NCBI RefSeq assembly: GCF_014201655.1
Contig: NZ_JACHEX010000001.1
Span: forward strand, 372,001-436,000
Origin: Thermosipho japonicus
GTDB taxonomy: Bacteria > Thermotogota > Thermotogae > Thermotogales > Fervidobacteriaceae
Length of the DNA stretch: 64,000 bases
Direction of reading: 5' to 3'
Shown here: positions 15,731 to 25,493 of the stretch, one piece after another
How positions within the stretch are numbered: position 1 is the first letter of the stretch
How the letters are laid out: every line of letters begins with the position of its first letter
Notes under the pieces: model-generated
Database searches by the model: none
What the model saw: only the letters and a program-made list of their open reading frames with translations
Told to the model about the DNA's origin: nothing
Program-made: the position numbers and the translations under genes

Positions 15731-16921
15731 ATGATATCCAAAAGGGCTCAAAATGTCCCAGCAAGTCCTATAAGAAGGCTTGTCCCTTATGCAGACGCAG
15801 CAAAAGCTAAGGGAATACATGTATACCACCTTAATATAGGCCAACCTGATATTAAAACTCCAAAACAGTGGCATGAATATATTCAAAAATTCAAAACAGA
15901 GGTAGTCGCATATACTCACTCTCAAGGTATAAAACCACTTAGAGAAAAATTCGCAGAATACTATCATAAATGGAATATAAATGTTGAGCCTGACGAGATC
16001 ATGGTTACAAACGGAGGAAGTGAAGCAATATTATTTGCATTAGGTGTTGTATGTGATCCCGGTGATGAAGTAATTGTTATTGAGCCATTCTATGCAAATT
16101 ATGCTGGTTTTGCCGCATACCTTAATGTTAAGCTTGTCCCAGTAACTGCAAAACCAGAAAACGGCTATAGAATGCCAACAATGGATGACTTTGAAAAAGT
16201 AATTTCACCTAAGACTAAAGCAATATTATTCTCCAACCCATCAAACCCTACAGGTGTTGTTTATACTAAGGAAGAACTTGAAGTAATTGCAAATATTGCA
16301 AAAAAATTCAATTTAGTAGTTATATCCGATGAAGTATATAGAGAATTTACTTTTGATAACACAAAAGCGATTTCAATGTTTAAATTTGAAGAACTAAGAG
16401 AAAATAACTTGATAATTGTAGATAGTTTATCAAAAAGATATAGCGCATGTGGTGCAAGAATCGGAACATTTGTAACCAAAAATAAAGATTTTTATGCTGC
16501 TGCATTGAAACTTGCTCAAGCAAGACTCTGTCCACCTGAAATTACTCAATATGGTGCAATTGGTTTATTAAACACCGATGAAGAATATATGAAGAATGCC
16601 ATGAATGAATACAGATTAAGAAGAGATGTGGCATATGAAGAAATTAGCAAAATCCCAGGAATTATTGCTCATAAACCCCAAGGTGCATTTTATCTATCCG
16701 CCAAACTTCCTGTAGATGATTCAGAAGAATTTATCAAATGGATGCTCTCTGAATTTAATGTGGATGGAAAAACTACAATGGTGGCACCTCTTTCTGGATT
16801 TTATGCAACAAATGGACTTGGAAAGAGTGAAATTAGAATCGCATATGTACTTGAATCTGAAAAGCTAAAAGATGCAATTAATATAATGGCAAAGGCAATT
16901 GAGGCATATAATAACAGATAA
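15731..16921 (+). CDS. Class I aminotransferase (aspartate-aminotransferase-like)
   Basis: A PLP fold type I aminotransferase of 396 residues. Features include LNIGQPDIKTP near the N terminus (substrate Arg-binding region), NPSNPTGVVY, ISDEVYREF and the PLP lysine in VDSLSKRYSACGARIG. A C-terminal Arg for the substrate carboxylate is in KSEIRIAYVL. Substrate could be aspartate, aromatic or branched amino acids; the sequence alone does not decide. ATG at 15731 follows GGAGGAG. It ends the operon and is followed by a bidirectional terminator shared with rny on the opposite strand. Confidence 0.87.
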   Translation: MISKRAQNVPASPIRRLVPYADAAKAKGIHVYHLNIGQPDIKTPKQWHEYIQKFKTEVVAYTHSQGIKPLREKFAEYYHKWNINVEPDEIMVTNGGSEAILFALGVVCDPGDEVIVIEPFYANYAGFAAYLNVKLVPVTAKPENGYRMPTMDDFEKVISPKTKAILFSNPSNPTGVVYTKEELEVIANIAKKFNLVVISDEVYREFTFDNTKAISMFKFEELRENNLIIVDSLSKRYSACGARIGTFVTKNKDFYAAALKLAQARLCPPEITQYGAIGLLNTDEEYMKNAMNEYRLRRDVAYEEISKIPGIIAHKPQGAFYLSAKLPVDDSEEFIKWMLSEFNVDGKTTMVAPLSGFYATNGLGKSEIRIAYVLESEKLKDAINIMAKAIEAYNNR

Positions 16922-16927
16922 TAAAAA

Positions 16928-16963
16928 AATCCCCCTTCAAGAAAAGAAGGGGGAATATTTTTA
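16928..16963. terminator. Bidirectional terminator between the aminotransferase and rny
   Basis: A stem of TCCCCCTTC with GAAGGGGGA and a seven-base loop, with A-rich and T-rich flanks on both sides. It can end transcription from both converging operons. Confidence 0.88.
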
Positions 16964-18496
16964 TTATTTTGCGTAAGCTACACTTCGCTTTTCTCTAATT
17001 ACCACAACTTTTAAAACTCCTGGATATTGCAGCTCCTCTTCGATTTTCATAGCAATGTCGTGGGACAATTTATCAGCCAAAACATCATCAACTTTATCTG
17101 GTTGTACTATAACCCTTACTTCTCTACCAGCTTGAATTGCATATGCATTTTCAACATATTTAAAGCTTTTTGCAATCTCTTCAAGTTTAATAAGCCTTTT
17201 AATATAATTTTCAACATCTTCTCTTCTTGCGCCTGGTCTTGCAGCAGATAATGCATCTGCAGCTGCAACAATGACTGCTTCTGGGGTCATCGGTTCTTCT
17301 TCTCCATGGTGAGCCATTATCATATTAATAACCTCTTTCTTTTCACCATATCTCTTTAATATTTCGGCACCAATAATAGTATGAGAGCCTTCAACTTCAT
17401 GATCAAGTGCTTTACCTACGTCATGCAATAGTCCTCCACGTTTGGCCATTTCTACATTCAAACCAAGTTCGGAGGCTAACAAACCAGCAATAAGTGCAAC
17501 TTCTATAGAGTGATTCAATACATTTTGACCGTAACTCGTTCTAAATTTCAATCTACCTAAAAGTTTTACTATTTCTGGATGCAATCCTCCAACACCTGTA
17601 ACAAATGTTGCTTCCTGACCAGCTTCTTTAATTATTCTTTCGACTTCGTCTTTCGCTTTTTCATACATTTCTTCAATTCTTGTAGGATGTATTCTTCCAT
17701 CTGCAACTAACTTTTCAATTGTCCTTCTTGCAATTTCCCTTCTCAATGGATTAAAACAACTTACTGTAACCATTTCTGGTGTATCATCTATAATCAAATC
17801 TACACCTGTAACCTTTTCAAATGCTCTTATATTTCTCCCTTCTCTACCAATTAGTCTTCCTTTCATATCATCATTTGGAAGCATCACCGTACTTACTGTT
17901 ACCTCCCCAGAATACTCAGGTGCATACCTTTGAATTGCATCTGCTATAACCTTTTTTGCGTATTTTTCAGCATCTTCTTCATACCTTGTCTTAATTTGAG
18001 AATAAACTTTTGCAATTTCATATTCATACTTTTCACGTGCTTCATTTAAGACAATTTCTCTTGCCTGCTCTGGAGTAATACCTGCAAGTTTTTCAAAACT
18101 TTCTTCTATTTCTTTTTCTTTCTCAATTAACTCTCTTTGTTTTTCTTCCAATTCTTTTCTTAACTCTTCTATATAATTTTCTTTTTTATCCAAAAGTTCT
18201 TCACGCTTTGAAACCATCTCTTCCCTTTTAATAAGTCTTTCTTCAGCATACTTTAATTCCTCTTCACGAGCCTTTTTCTCTTTTTCCCAATCTTCTCTAA
18301 GCTTGTGAAGTTCCTCTCTTGATTCAATAACGGCCTTTTTCTTGATTTCACTTGCCTCTTTTTCAGCCTCTTTGATAATATGTTCTGCGTCTTTTTTGGC
18401 TAATAACAAATCTTTTTCAATTTTTCTTTTAGCTACTACATAACCAACTAAAGCTCCAACAAAAACACCAACAAATGCTAATATATATATCAACAT
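16964..18496 (-). CDS. rny: Ribonuclease Y
   Basis: A membrane-anchored endoribonuclease that starts mRNA decay. The 510-residue protein has an N-terminal transmembrane helix (about residues 2-22), a long charged coiled coil rich in Glu, Lys and Arg (about 25-190), a KH RNA-binding domain with GRLIGREGRNIRAF, and an HD domain with GLLHDVGKALDHE. Its length is as expected for the family. ATG at 18496 is chosen because it follows GGAGGTG and leads straight into the membrane helix; in-frame extension into recX is not family-like. It lies one base after recX and is the last gene of the holA-rny run. Confidence 0.95.
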   Translation of the reverse strand: MLIYILAFVGVFVGALVGYVVAKRKIEKDLLLAKKDAEHIIKEAEKEASEIKKKAVIESREELHKLREDWEKEKKAREEELKYAEERLIKREEMVSKREELLDKKENYIEELRKELEEKQRELIEKEKEIEESFEKLAGITPEQAREIVLNEAREKYEYEIAKVYSQIKTRYEEDAEKYAKKVIADAIQRYAPEYSGEVTVSTVMLPNDDMKGRLIGREGRNIRAFEKVTGVDLIIDDTPEMVTVSCFNPLRREIARRTIEKLVADGRIHPTRIEEMYEKAKDEVERIIKEAGQEATFVTGVGGLHPEIVKLLGRLKFRTSYGQNVLNHSIEVALIAGLLASELGLNVEMAKRGGLLHDVGKALDHEVEGSHTIIGAEILKRYGEKKEVINMIMAHHGEEEPMTPEAVIVAAADALSAARPGARREDVENYIKRLIKLEEIAKSFKYVENAYAIQAGREVRVIVQPDKVDDVLADKLSHDIAMKIEEELQYPGVLKVVVIREKRSVAYAK

Positions 18497-18497
18497 T

Positions 18498-18905
18498 TTA
18501 TTCACCTCCAAATCCTCTTCTATATAAGTATTCTCTAGCTTTTCTTGCATCCATATCTTTTACCAATTCTCTTTTTATCTGCTCAATATCAACTTCAGAT
18601 AAAACTTTTGAAATTGCATCATCAATTATGTATTCATCAACTCCAAGGTTTAAAAGCTCTCTTTTAATCAAAAATGGTCCCTTCTTTTTCAAAGTTAAAG
18701 AATCATAAGCATAAAGATATGCAAATTTTTCATCATCTAAAAAACCTTTTGACTTTAATTCTTCAATTGTTTTTTTTATTTCTTCATCATTATATCCCTT
18801 ATCCTTTAATCTTAAGTATATCTCTTTTTCAGAACGTATTCTAAACTTTAAAAGTCTTAATGCATCATTTATCGGATTCTTTTTTCTCATCAGATTTTTC
18901 TTCAC
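18498..18905 (-). CDS. recX: RecX-family regulator of RecA
   Basis: A small helical protein (130-135 residues) that modulates RecA filaments. The family repeat pattern is visible: [24 protein letters not shown], then [22 protein letters not shown] and [18 protein letters not shown]. It is short compared with many RecX proteins (150-270) but complete. The start may be GTG 18905 or ATG 18890, both inside the end of recA. The overlap with recA and the position directly downstream are the classical RecX context. Confidence 0.88.
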   Translation of the reverse strand: MKKNLMRKKNPINDALRLLKFRIRSEKEIYLRLKDKGYNDEEIKKTIEELKSKGFLDDEKFAYLYAYDSLTLKKKGPFLIKRELLNLGVDEYIIDDAISKVLSEVDIEQIKRELVKDMDARKAREYLYRRGFGGE

Positions 18906-19926
18906 CCTTCTTAATTAAACCATGTTTTTCTCTTATTATACCTTCTATTTCGTCCAACAACTCTGGATGCTCCAAAAGGTACGCAATTGAATTGTTTTTA
19001 CCTTGTCCAAGAGAATGCTCTACACCCTTCAAATCAACATACGAGAACCAACTACCGCGTCTTGTTATAAGATGCTCATCAACTGCAATATTAAATAATT
19101 CATTTTCTCTTACTATACCTTTTCCGTAAATAATATCAACAATTGCTTCTTTAAATGGTGGAGCAACTTTATTCTTTACAAATTTTACCCTTACCTGATT
19201 TCCAACACTTTCGCTTCCCTCGGTAATTTTTCCAATTCCTCTAACTTCAAGCCTCATAGTAGCATAAAATTTCAATGCAACCCCACCAGTTGTAGTTTCA
19301 GGATTTCCATACATTACTCCTATTTTCATACGGGTCTGGTTTATAAATATCACAACTGTTTTTGATTTATTTATATTTCCTGCAAGTTTTCTCAAAGCTT
19401 GAGACATCAATCTAGCTTGAAGCCCTACCTGCACATCCCCCATAGAACCTTCTATTTCTGCACGTGGGACGAGTGCCGCCACAGAATCAACCACAACAAT
19501 ATCAACGGCATTACTTCTCACAAGTTCATCAACAATTTCAAGTGCCTGTTCACCATAATCAGGTTGAGCTATCAATAGATCATTTACATCAACCCCAAGA
19601 TTTTGAGCATATACTGGATCAAGTGCATGTTCTGCATCAATAAATGCTGCAACTCCGCCATTTTTTTGAGCCGAAGCTATAGCATGCAAAGCAATCGTAG
19701 TTTTTCCACTTGACTCTGGACCATATATTTCAATTATCCTCCCACGTGGATATCCACCAACACCAGATGCTATATCAATTGCAACAGAACCACTTGGAAT
19801 AGTTTCAATATTCTGTATACTTGATTCTTCACCCAAAAACATTATTGAACCCTTACCGTAAGTTTTTTCAATCTTTCCTATAGCTTTTTTCAAAACTTCT
19901 CTTTTTTTTGCATTATCATTGCTCAT
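18865..19926 (-). CDS. recA: Recombinase A
   Basis: The ATP-dependent strand-exchange protein for recombination and DNA repair. With ATG at 19926 it has 353 residues. Walker A is GPESSGKT at 69-76, and the [11 protein letters not shown] and [16 protein letters not shown] segments (Walker B and loop L2 region) are intact. The C-terminal tail is acidic and lysine-rich. The first ATG after AGGAGG is chosen; an upstream in-frame TTG lies within thpR. No LexA-type operator can be expected upstream since the gene is inside an operon and overlaps thpR. Confidence 0.97.
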   Translation of the reverse strand: MSNDNAKKREVLKKAIGKIEKTYGKGSIMFLGEESSIQNIETIPSGSVAIDIASGVGGYPRGRIIEIYGPESSGKTTIALHAIASAQKNGGVAAFIDAEHALDPVYAQNLGVDVNDLLIAQPDYGEQALEIVDELVRSNAVDIVVVDSVAALVPRAEIEGSMGDVQVGLQARLMSQALRKLAGNINKSKTVVIFINQTRMKIGVMYGNPETTTGGVALKFYATMRLEVRGIGKITEGSESVGNQVRVKFVKNKVAPPFKEAIVDIIYGKGIVRENELFNIAVDEHLITRRGSWFSYVDLKGVEHSLGQGKNNSIAYLLEHPELLDEIEGIIREKHGLIKKGEEKSDEKKESDK

Positions 19927-20488
19927 TCTTTTCCAAACCTCCTTCAAATTTTACCTTGTAAAGCCACTTATAAATAGGACCAGATGGAGTTAAAGTTGAC
20001 GAATATATCGTCACCTTGTCAACTGAAACTATTGTTTTAGGAACAGTAATACCTTTAATTAACTCTTCCCAATTTTCTGGGCTAAACTTTAATCTGCCTA
20101 AAGTAATATGTGGAACAAAATTTCCCTTATCATCAAAAGATAACCTGAGCTTTTTCAGCTCCGACCTCATTTCAAGATAAAGTGTTTGTAAAATTTTATC
20201 TTGGGTAACCTTCAAAAAGAATACACGCGGTAAATGTTTAAATCTAAAAAATCCAAAATCAGAAACTTCATACGAAAAACTAGGAAAACCTGCCAACCTT
20301 TTGTGCAAACGTTGGGCAAGTAAATCAACCTTTTCTTCGCTCAAATCCCCCATAAAAAATAATGTCAGATGCAAATTTTCAGGACTTGTCCATGAAGCTT
20401 TAAATCCCATTTTTTTAAGTTTTTCAATAACTTCCTCTGCTATGCTCCTTACCTCTGAATTTATATCGATAGCTATAAAGGTACGCAA
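19916..20488 (-). CDS. thpR: RNA 2',3'-cyclic phosphodiesterase (LigT/ThpR family)
   Basis: A 190-residue 2H-phosphoesterase that opens 2',3'-cyclic phosphate ends of RNA. Both HxTx motifs are present: HLTL in the [12 protein letters not shown] segment (about residue 43) and HITL in [12 protein letters not shown] (about 128). The start is TTG at 20488, seven bases after an AAGGGGTG site. It overlaps recA by 11 bp and follows pgsA, the gene order commonly seen around recA in Thermotogales. Confidence 0.92.
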   Translation of the reverse strand: MRTFIAIDINSEVRSIAEEVIEKLKKMGFKASWTSPENLHLTLFFMGDLSEEKVDLLAQRLHKRLAGFPSFSYEVSDFGFFRFKHLPRVFFLKVTQDKILQTLYLEMRSELKKLRLSFDDKGNFVPHITLGRLKFSPENWEELIKGITVPKTIVSVDKVTIYSSTLTPSGPIYKWLYKVKFEGGLEKNEQ

Positions 20489-20495
20489 ATTAAAA

Positions 20496-21020
20496 TCACC
20501 CCTTTAATATCTCTTTATTTTGTATCATATAAACCAATCCCGATACCACGGTTAAAAATACAACTAAATAGGAAAGTAATACATTAAAAATTTCCAAACT
20601 TTCAAAACCTACAAGTTGCAAAAAAATACCAATAGTCCAAACCATCTGCGAAACTGTCTTTAGCTTTCCAAAATAATTTGCTGCAATAACCTTGTTTCCA
20701 TATGCAGCTGCCATTCTAACTGTACTTACAAGGGTATCTCTAAAAACTATAACAACTAAAATCCATGCTGGGACTAATCCAAGCTGAACAAAGACAATTA
20801 AAATGCTGGTAATAAGAATTTTGTCACTCATTTGGTCAAATATCTTTCCAAAGTTAGTAACCTGATTTAGTTTTCTTGCAAAATAACCATCAAAGTAATC
20901 ACTAATAGAAGCTATTAAAAATAAAATAAAAGCACTTAAATAAAAACCATTTAATAAAAGAAAAACAATAATAGCCGTTAAAACTACTCTCGCCCAGGTT
21001 ATAAAATTTGGTACATTCAT
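20496..21020 (-). CDS. pgsA: CDP-diacylglycerol-glycerol-3-phosphate 3-phosphatidyltransferase
   Basis: A membrane enzyme that makes phosphatidylglycerophosphate for phosphatidylglycerol synthesis. The 174-residue protein carries the CDP-alcohol phosphotransferase motif as SDYFDGYFARKLN followed by GKIFDQMSD, with all catalytic Asp residues. Several hydrophobic helices flank it. ATG at 21020, 7 bases after GAGGAG, begins the family-typical MNVPNFITWARV; an upstream in-frame start overlapping rimO is not preferred. Confidence 0.94.
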   Translation of the reverse strand: MNVPNFITWARVVLTAIIVFLLLNGFYLSAFILFLIASISDYFDGYFARKLNQVTNFGKIFDQMSDKILITSILIVFVQLGLVPAWILVVIVFRDTLVSTVRMAAAYGNKVIAANYFGKLKTVSQMVWTIGIFLQLVGFESLEIFNVLLSYLVVFLTVVSGLVYMIQNKEILKG

Positions 21021-21024
21021 AAAC

Positions 21025-22308
21025 TCACTCCTCAACAATTTTACCTTCTAAATCATATACATCAGCAGAGGTTACTTTTACCTTGAAAAATCCTTCTTCA
21101 AACTTTCCTGGAACAAAAATATTACCGTCAATTTCTGGGGCATCCATATAGCTTCTTGCAATTAAAACTCCTTCTTCTTCCTCATCAAAAAGTACCTTTA
21201 AAGTTTTTCCAACCATCTTTTCATTTATTTCGAAAGAAATCTTAGACTGTTCTTCCATTAAAATATCAAGCCTTTCTTGAGCTACTATCTCTGGGACTTT
21301 TCCTTCAAAATGATAAGATGGTGCTTCTTCTTCATCTGAATAAATAAATGCTCCTAGCCTCTCAAATCTAGCCATTTTTATAAAATCTAATAACTCTTCA
21401 AAATCTTCATCTGTTTCTCCAGGAAAGCCAACAATAATACTAGTCCTTAAAACTGCATCTTCATATCTTTTCCTTATTTTTTCAACCAACTTTAATATTT
21501 GCTCAGACTTTTTTGTTCTGTTCATAAGTTTTAGTACCTTATCACTTCCATGTTGAACAGGTATATCAAAATATTTTAAAACCTTGTCGTATGAAAAGGC
21601 TTCAATAATCTCATCTGTTATATGATCAGGGTGCATGTACATTACTCTTATCCAAAAATCTCCAGGTATTTCATTGATTCTCTTCAAAAGTTCAGGAAGC
21701 ATTTGCTTTCCATACAAATCGATCCCATATCCTGTTGTATCCTGAGCAACAAGAATAATTTCCTTCTTACCGGATAAAATAAGATATTCCACTTCGTTTA
21801 CAATATCATCTATCTCTCTGCTCTTAAAGCTTCCTTTAAAAAGTGGAATTGTACAAAAGCTACAAGCTCTATCACATCCATCGGAAATTTTAACATATGC
21901 ATACTGCTTTTCATCAATCCTACCACCAAATTCATACACAGGTTCCGGGCTTTTAGGTATTATACTTCCTTTACCAATATTTTCAGCAACCTTTTCGGGG
22001 GACAATACTCCAAACCATCCATCAACCTCAGGTATCTCCTTTTTTAATTCCTCACCATATCGTTGAACTAAACATCCTGTAACGTATACCCTTAGATCTC
22101 TTTCTTTTTTTAATTCTAGATACGTAAGTATTTCTTCAATAGATTCTTTTTTTGCTTCTAAAATAAACCCACAGGTATCAATAACCACTGCATCTGCATC
22201 TTCAATAGTATTTACAATGTTATTTCCTTTCTTTTTTAAATAAGCCTTTAAAAGTGCACAATCTGCTTCATTTTTTGGACATCCTAAAACATCAACATAA
22301 AAATTCAT
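21025..22308 (-). CDS. rimO: Ribosomal protein S12 methylthiotransferase
   Basis: A radical-SAM enzyme that adds a methylthio group to an aspartate of ribosomal protein S12. The 427-residue protein has an N-terminal UPF0004 domain with three cluster-binding cysteines (LGCPKN, DTCGF and TGCLVQRY regions), the radical-SAM CDRACSFC motif around residue 141 and a C-terminal TRAM domain from about residue 365. MiaB and MtaB are the nearest alternatives, but the FYVDVLGCPKNEADC start is RimO-like. It lies four bases upstream of pgsA. Confidence 0.94.
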   Translation of the reverse strand: MNFYVDVLGCPKNEADCALLKAYLKKKGNNIVNTIEDADAVVIDTCGFILEAKKESIEEILTYLELKKERDLRVYVTGCLVQRYGEELKKEIPEVDGWFGVLSPEKVAENIGKGSIIPKSPEPVYEFGGRIDEKQYAYVKISDGCDRACSFCTIPLFKGSFKSREIDDIVNEVEYLILSGKKEIILVAQDTTGYGIDLYGKQMLPELLKRINEIPGDFWIRVMYMHPDHITDEIIEAFSYDKVLKYFDIPVQHGSDKVLKLMNRTKKSEQILKLVEKIRKRYEDAVLRTSIIVGFPGETDEDFEELLDFIKMARFERLGAFIYSDEEEAPSYHFEGKVPEIVAQERLDILMEEQSKISFEINEKMVGKTLKVLFDEEEEGVLIARSYMDAPEIDGNIFVPGKFEEGFFKVKVTSADVYDLEGKIVEE

Positions 22309-22315
22309 ATAATTT

Positions 22316-22855
22316 TCACCTCAAAAATTTTTTTCTTTTTTCCAAATATTTCAGTCTAATTTTTTCCAATTCTCTTTTATATTCTTCTTCTTTATAATTT
22401 GGATAAGTAAAATCATAATCCTTCCATCTTCCATTAATATACATTAACGTGGTTTCGGCATAAATTCCTTTTCCTATATATATTCTATGAGGCCACATTT
22501 TTGTAGTTGCAAGAACAAATTGCATATGATGAATATATCCTGGGTCAATATTAAATCTTCTATTGCCTTTTACTGCATATCGCTGTTCAATTTCGTTTGT
22601 CATATTTTTAATATCTGCAAGCTGATAAGGGTGTATAAGTCTTTCAAAACTCAATAATATTCCTTTTACTCCCTCACCCATCTCTTTGTTGTAATATAAA
22701 GTGTATTTTTCAAAATCTAATATATCAGATTTGTAATCTATTGGCCCAAATTTTTCTATTAACTCATCCTCTACCTCAGATAACCAATATTCAACTTGCG
22801 AAGAGAAAAAAAACATTACCAAATTTACTAAATCTACTCGTCTTACTTTTCCCAT
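22316..22855 (-). CDS. DUF4416-family protein
   Basis: A 179-residue cytosolic protein of unknown function. It begins GKVRRVDLVNLVMFFFSS and contains FGPIDYKSDILDFEKYTLYY and IDPGYIHHMQFVLATTKM, which match my recollection of DUF4416 proteins found in Thermotogales and other thermophiles. No catalytic motif is evident. It overlaps the RodZ-like gene by 13 bp and precedes rimO by 7 bp, so it belongs to the long minus-strand operon. Confidence 0.75.
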   Translation of the reverse strand: MGKVRRVDLVNLVMFFFSSQVEYWLSEVEDELIEKFGPIDYKSDILDFEKYTLYYNKEMGEGVKGILLSFERLIHPYQLADIKNMTNEIEQRYAVKGNRRFNIDPGYIHHMQFVLATTKMWPHRIYIGKGIYAETTLMYINGRWKDYDFTYPNYKEEEYKRELEKIRLKYLEKRKKFLR

Positions 22856-23367
22856 CCAACCACCACCTTGTATTTTTCCATAACCACCTTTTTCGCCTCT
22901 TTGTTAATCTTTTTCAAAAGCGAAGGGCCTTCAACTATATATTCCCCTTCATCCATAAAAAAAGTTTTTGTCACTTTGCCATTTATTTTTACCACATCTC
23001 CTATCGAATCTAATCTTACTAATGGAGTTTCATATACATTTAAAAATAAAATAACCGAACCTATAAATAAAAAAACAGTAAAGATTAGAAATATATACAA
23101 ATTAGACTTCGAAATTTTGGAATCTTTTATTCTTTTACTACTTCCCAGCTCATATAACATTACCAAATCTTCTCTTATGTTAAATACTTCTTTAATCTTT
23201 CTAAGATGCTTTTCTACAATAGAAGGATCTCCAGAAAAGTTTCCTTCATAATATTTCCTGAAGGTATTTATATCTATTCCAACCCTTTTAGAAAACTCCA
23301 ATAGCGAAAGATTAGAGGATATTACCTCTTTTTTTAAAATCTCTGATATTTCTTTCCATCCATCCAT
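22843..23367 (-). CDS. RodZ-like membrane protein with N-terminal helix-turn-helix
   Basis: A 174-residue protein with a Cro/C1-type helix-turn-helix at about residues 8-60 (LSLLEFSKRVGIDINTFRKY), a basic linker, one transmembrane helix at about 90-110 and a short outer domain of about 60 residues. This is the layout of RodZ, which links MreB to the cell wall machinery, but the outer domain is much shorter than in typical RodZ. A simple membrane-bound regulator is the alternative. It sits between the RND exporter and the DUF4416 gene in one operon. Confidence 0.7.
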   Translation of the reverse strand: MDGWKEISEILKKEVISSNLSLLEFSKRVGIDINTFRKYYEGNFSGDPSIVEKHLRKIKEVFNIREDLVMLYELGSSKRIKDSKISKSNLYIFLIFTVFLFIGSVILFLNVYETPLVRLDSIGDVVKINGKVTKTFFMDEGEYIVEGPSLLKKINKEAKKVVMEKYKVVVGWEK

Positions 23368-23378
23368 ACCTTTTTATA

Positions 23379-25490
23379 TTATACTCTATTTTTTTCTACT
23401 TTTGCAAGAAATAATAAACTTGGTAAAAGAGTCAAACTAAATATAGAACTTGAAATCATTGAAACCCACATAATTCCAACTAAATATTCATGAATTTTAA
23501 ATGGTGACACCAATAAAACACTCAATCCTATTGCAAGTCCCAATGCATTAGCAAGAATAGGCTTTGAAGTTACTCTAAATGCTTCATCTAGAGCTTGTCT
23601 TTTATTCTTGAATTTCTTAAAGTTATAGTTATAACTTTCTATAAAATGGATTGCATAATCGATCCCGACTCCAACAACAATGCTTCCCATAGTTGCGGTA
23701 ATTATACTCAACTTGATATTGAAATATCCCATAAAGCCAAATAATACTATTAACGTTAAAGATATTGGCAATATTGAAATAAGTGCCTCTTTAAGATTTT
23801 TTATCCTTATCAAAACAATTATTAAGACAAATATTACTGCCAAAATTAATGAAACTATCTGCTGAGGAACTATTATTTCGTTCATTTCCTTCATTATATA
23901 TGGTATCCCGGTAATTTTTACAAAGCTAGGTGCACTTTTTTCTATGTAGTTTAACGTTCGCTTTGAAATTTCCTTGGGGAATATCAAAATTCTTCCAGAA
24001 GATGTTTTTACATTTAAAAAATTAGAATAAACATCTGGCATTAAATTCAATAAAAGACCAGCCTGGACAATATTTGGTGGATAGCCTTCTCTTCCAAGAA
24101 TTTTTTCGTTGATATTTTTCATTAGATCATAAACCGAAACTGCTTTTATATCTTTTTCTTTTATTTTTTCTTCAAATTGCAAAACTTGATTTGCAATTTC
24201 TGGAGATACTATTTTTTCTGCTTTAAAATACCCAAAAACAGGTACCGAAATTCCTGCAATTTCACTTACTTTATCAATATTTTTCTTTACCTGAGTCGTA
24301 TTCTTATACATATCTATCATATAAAATTCCGAATTTAACAAAAATGACCCCGGAACAAAAATTAATGCCAGCAAAATTGAAATTAAAATTGATTTTTTTC
24401 CAATTAAATTTTCAAGGAACATACCTATTTTGTTTTTATCCTCTTTTGTCTTTAATTTTGCATTTAATAAAATAATTGGTAAAAATAACCATGTTGCAAC
24501 TGCTGCAAAGGAAATACCAAGTGAACTAAAAAAGGCAACCTCCGCAAGAGAATCTGAATTTACATATATCAACGATAAAAATCCTACTACAGTAGTTATT
24601 GTTGTCAAAATCATTGCTATACCAGTGCTTTCCAAGGCTTTTGAAAGTGCTTTTTTATTATCACTTTCAACTTTTTTTATGTCCATAAAATGAGAAACAA
24701 AATGGAGTCCATCTGCACTTCCCATAACAATTGTAAAAATAGGTGCTAGTATGCTTAGTATAGATATTTCACCTTTGTACCACCCTATAAATCCCATTGT
24801 CCATAAAGCCCCCATACCAGCTGGAAAGACAGAAAAAAATGTAGCTTTTCTACTACCAAGTCTCCATTTAAAAACAAAAAAGATTGTCAATATTGCAAGT
24901 GGTGGTATCGTCAAAACTATAAAAAGCAAGTAATCAAATATTTTTTCCTGCAAATATGAAGTCCCTGCAAAATAGTGTGGGGCATCAATTATTTTATTGA
25001 TTTTAGAAACAACTCTTTTATTGGAGAAAATATAAAACATTAAATAATATTTACCATCTTTTTCTATTATATTTTCTGATGAAATCTTTTTTAAGAAGTT
25101 TAGCACATAGTCTATATTACTTTCATTTATCTGACTTACATCAACTTTTCTAAAGCCAACAGGGATCTGAGTTGGTAATGGAGATACAATCTCTACAACT
25201 CCATCAATTTTCTTTAATTTATTTTCATATTCTCTTATCTTTTTAATTCTTTCTAAAGAATATGGACTAACATTAAATTCAATCAGTAAATTAAGCTGAT
25301 CTTTTGATAAAAAATCCTTTTCAATTTCGTTCAATATATCTTCATACTTTGAATTTTTAGGCATGAATAATGTAAAATCAGTATTAAAACGAATTCTAAA
25401 TACACCAATAAGTGAAATAATGTTAATTAAAATCAAAAGAACTAGTAGCTTTTTTCTATTTTTTTCATAAAAGTTTACTATCTTATCCAT
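23379..25490 (-). CDS. RND/MMPL-family exporter
   Basis: A 703-residue membrane protein with the RND duplicated layout: one N-terminal helix, an outer loop domain, five helices around residues 185-340, a second helix and outer domain, and five helices around 540-700. A GSADGLHFVSHFMD and a matching GVGIDYAIHFIESY segment mark the two halves. MMPL-type members export lipids, hopanoids or hydrophobic compounds using the proton or sodium gradient. No membrane-fusion or outer-membrane partner is adjacent. It is 4 bp downstream of holA. Confidence 0.88.
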   Translation of the reverse strand: MDKIVNFYEKNRKKLLVLLILINIISLIGVFRIRFNTDFTLFMPKNSKYEDILNEIEKDFLSKDQLNLLIEFNVSPYSLERIKKIREYENKLKKIDGVVEIVSPLPTQIPVGFRKVDVSQINESNIDYVLNFLKKISSENIIEKDGKYYLMFYIFSNKRVVSKINKIIDAPHYFAGTSYLQEKIFDYLLFIVLTIPPLAILTIFFVFKWRLGSRKATFFSVFPAGMGALWTMGFIGWYKGEISILSILAPIFTIVMGSADGLHFVSHFMDIKKVESDNKKALSKALESTGIAMILTTITTVVGFLSLIYVNSDSLAEVAFFSSLGISFAAVATWLFLPIILLNAKLKTKEDKNKIGMFLENLIGKKSILISILLALIFVPGSFLLNSEFYMIDMYKNTTQVKKNIDKVSEIAGISVPVFGYFKAEKIVSPEIANQVLQFEEKIKEKDIKAVSVYDLMKNINEKILGREGYPPNIVQAGLLLNLMPDVYSNFLNVKTSSGRILIFPKEISKRTLNYIEKSAPSFVKITGIPYIMKEMNEIIVPQQIVSLILAVIFVLIIVLIRIKNLKEALISILPISLTLIVLFGFMGYFNIKLSIITATMGSIVVGVGIDYAIHFIESYNYNFKKFKNKRQALDEAFRVTSKPILANALGLAIGLSVLLVSPFKIHEYLVGIMWVSMISSSIFSLTLLPSLLFLAKVEKNRV

Positions 25491-25493
25491 TTA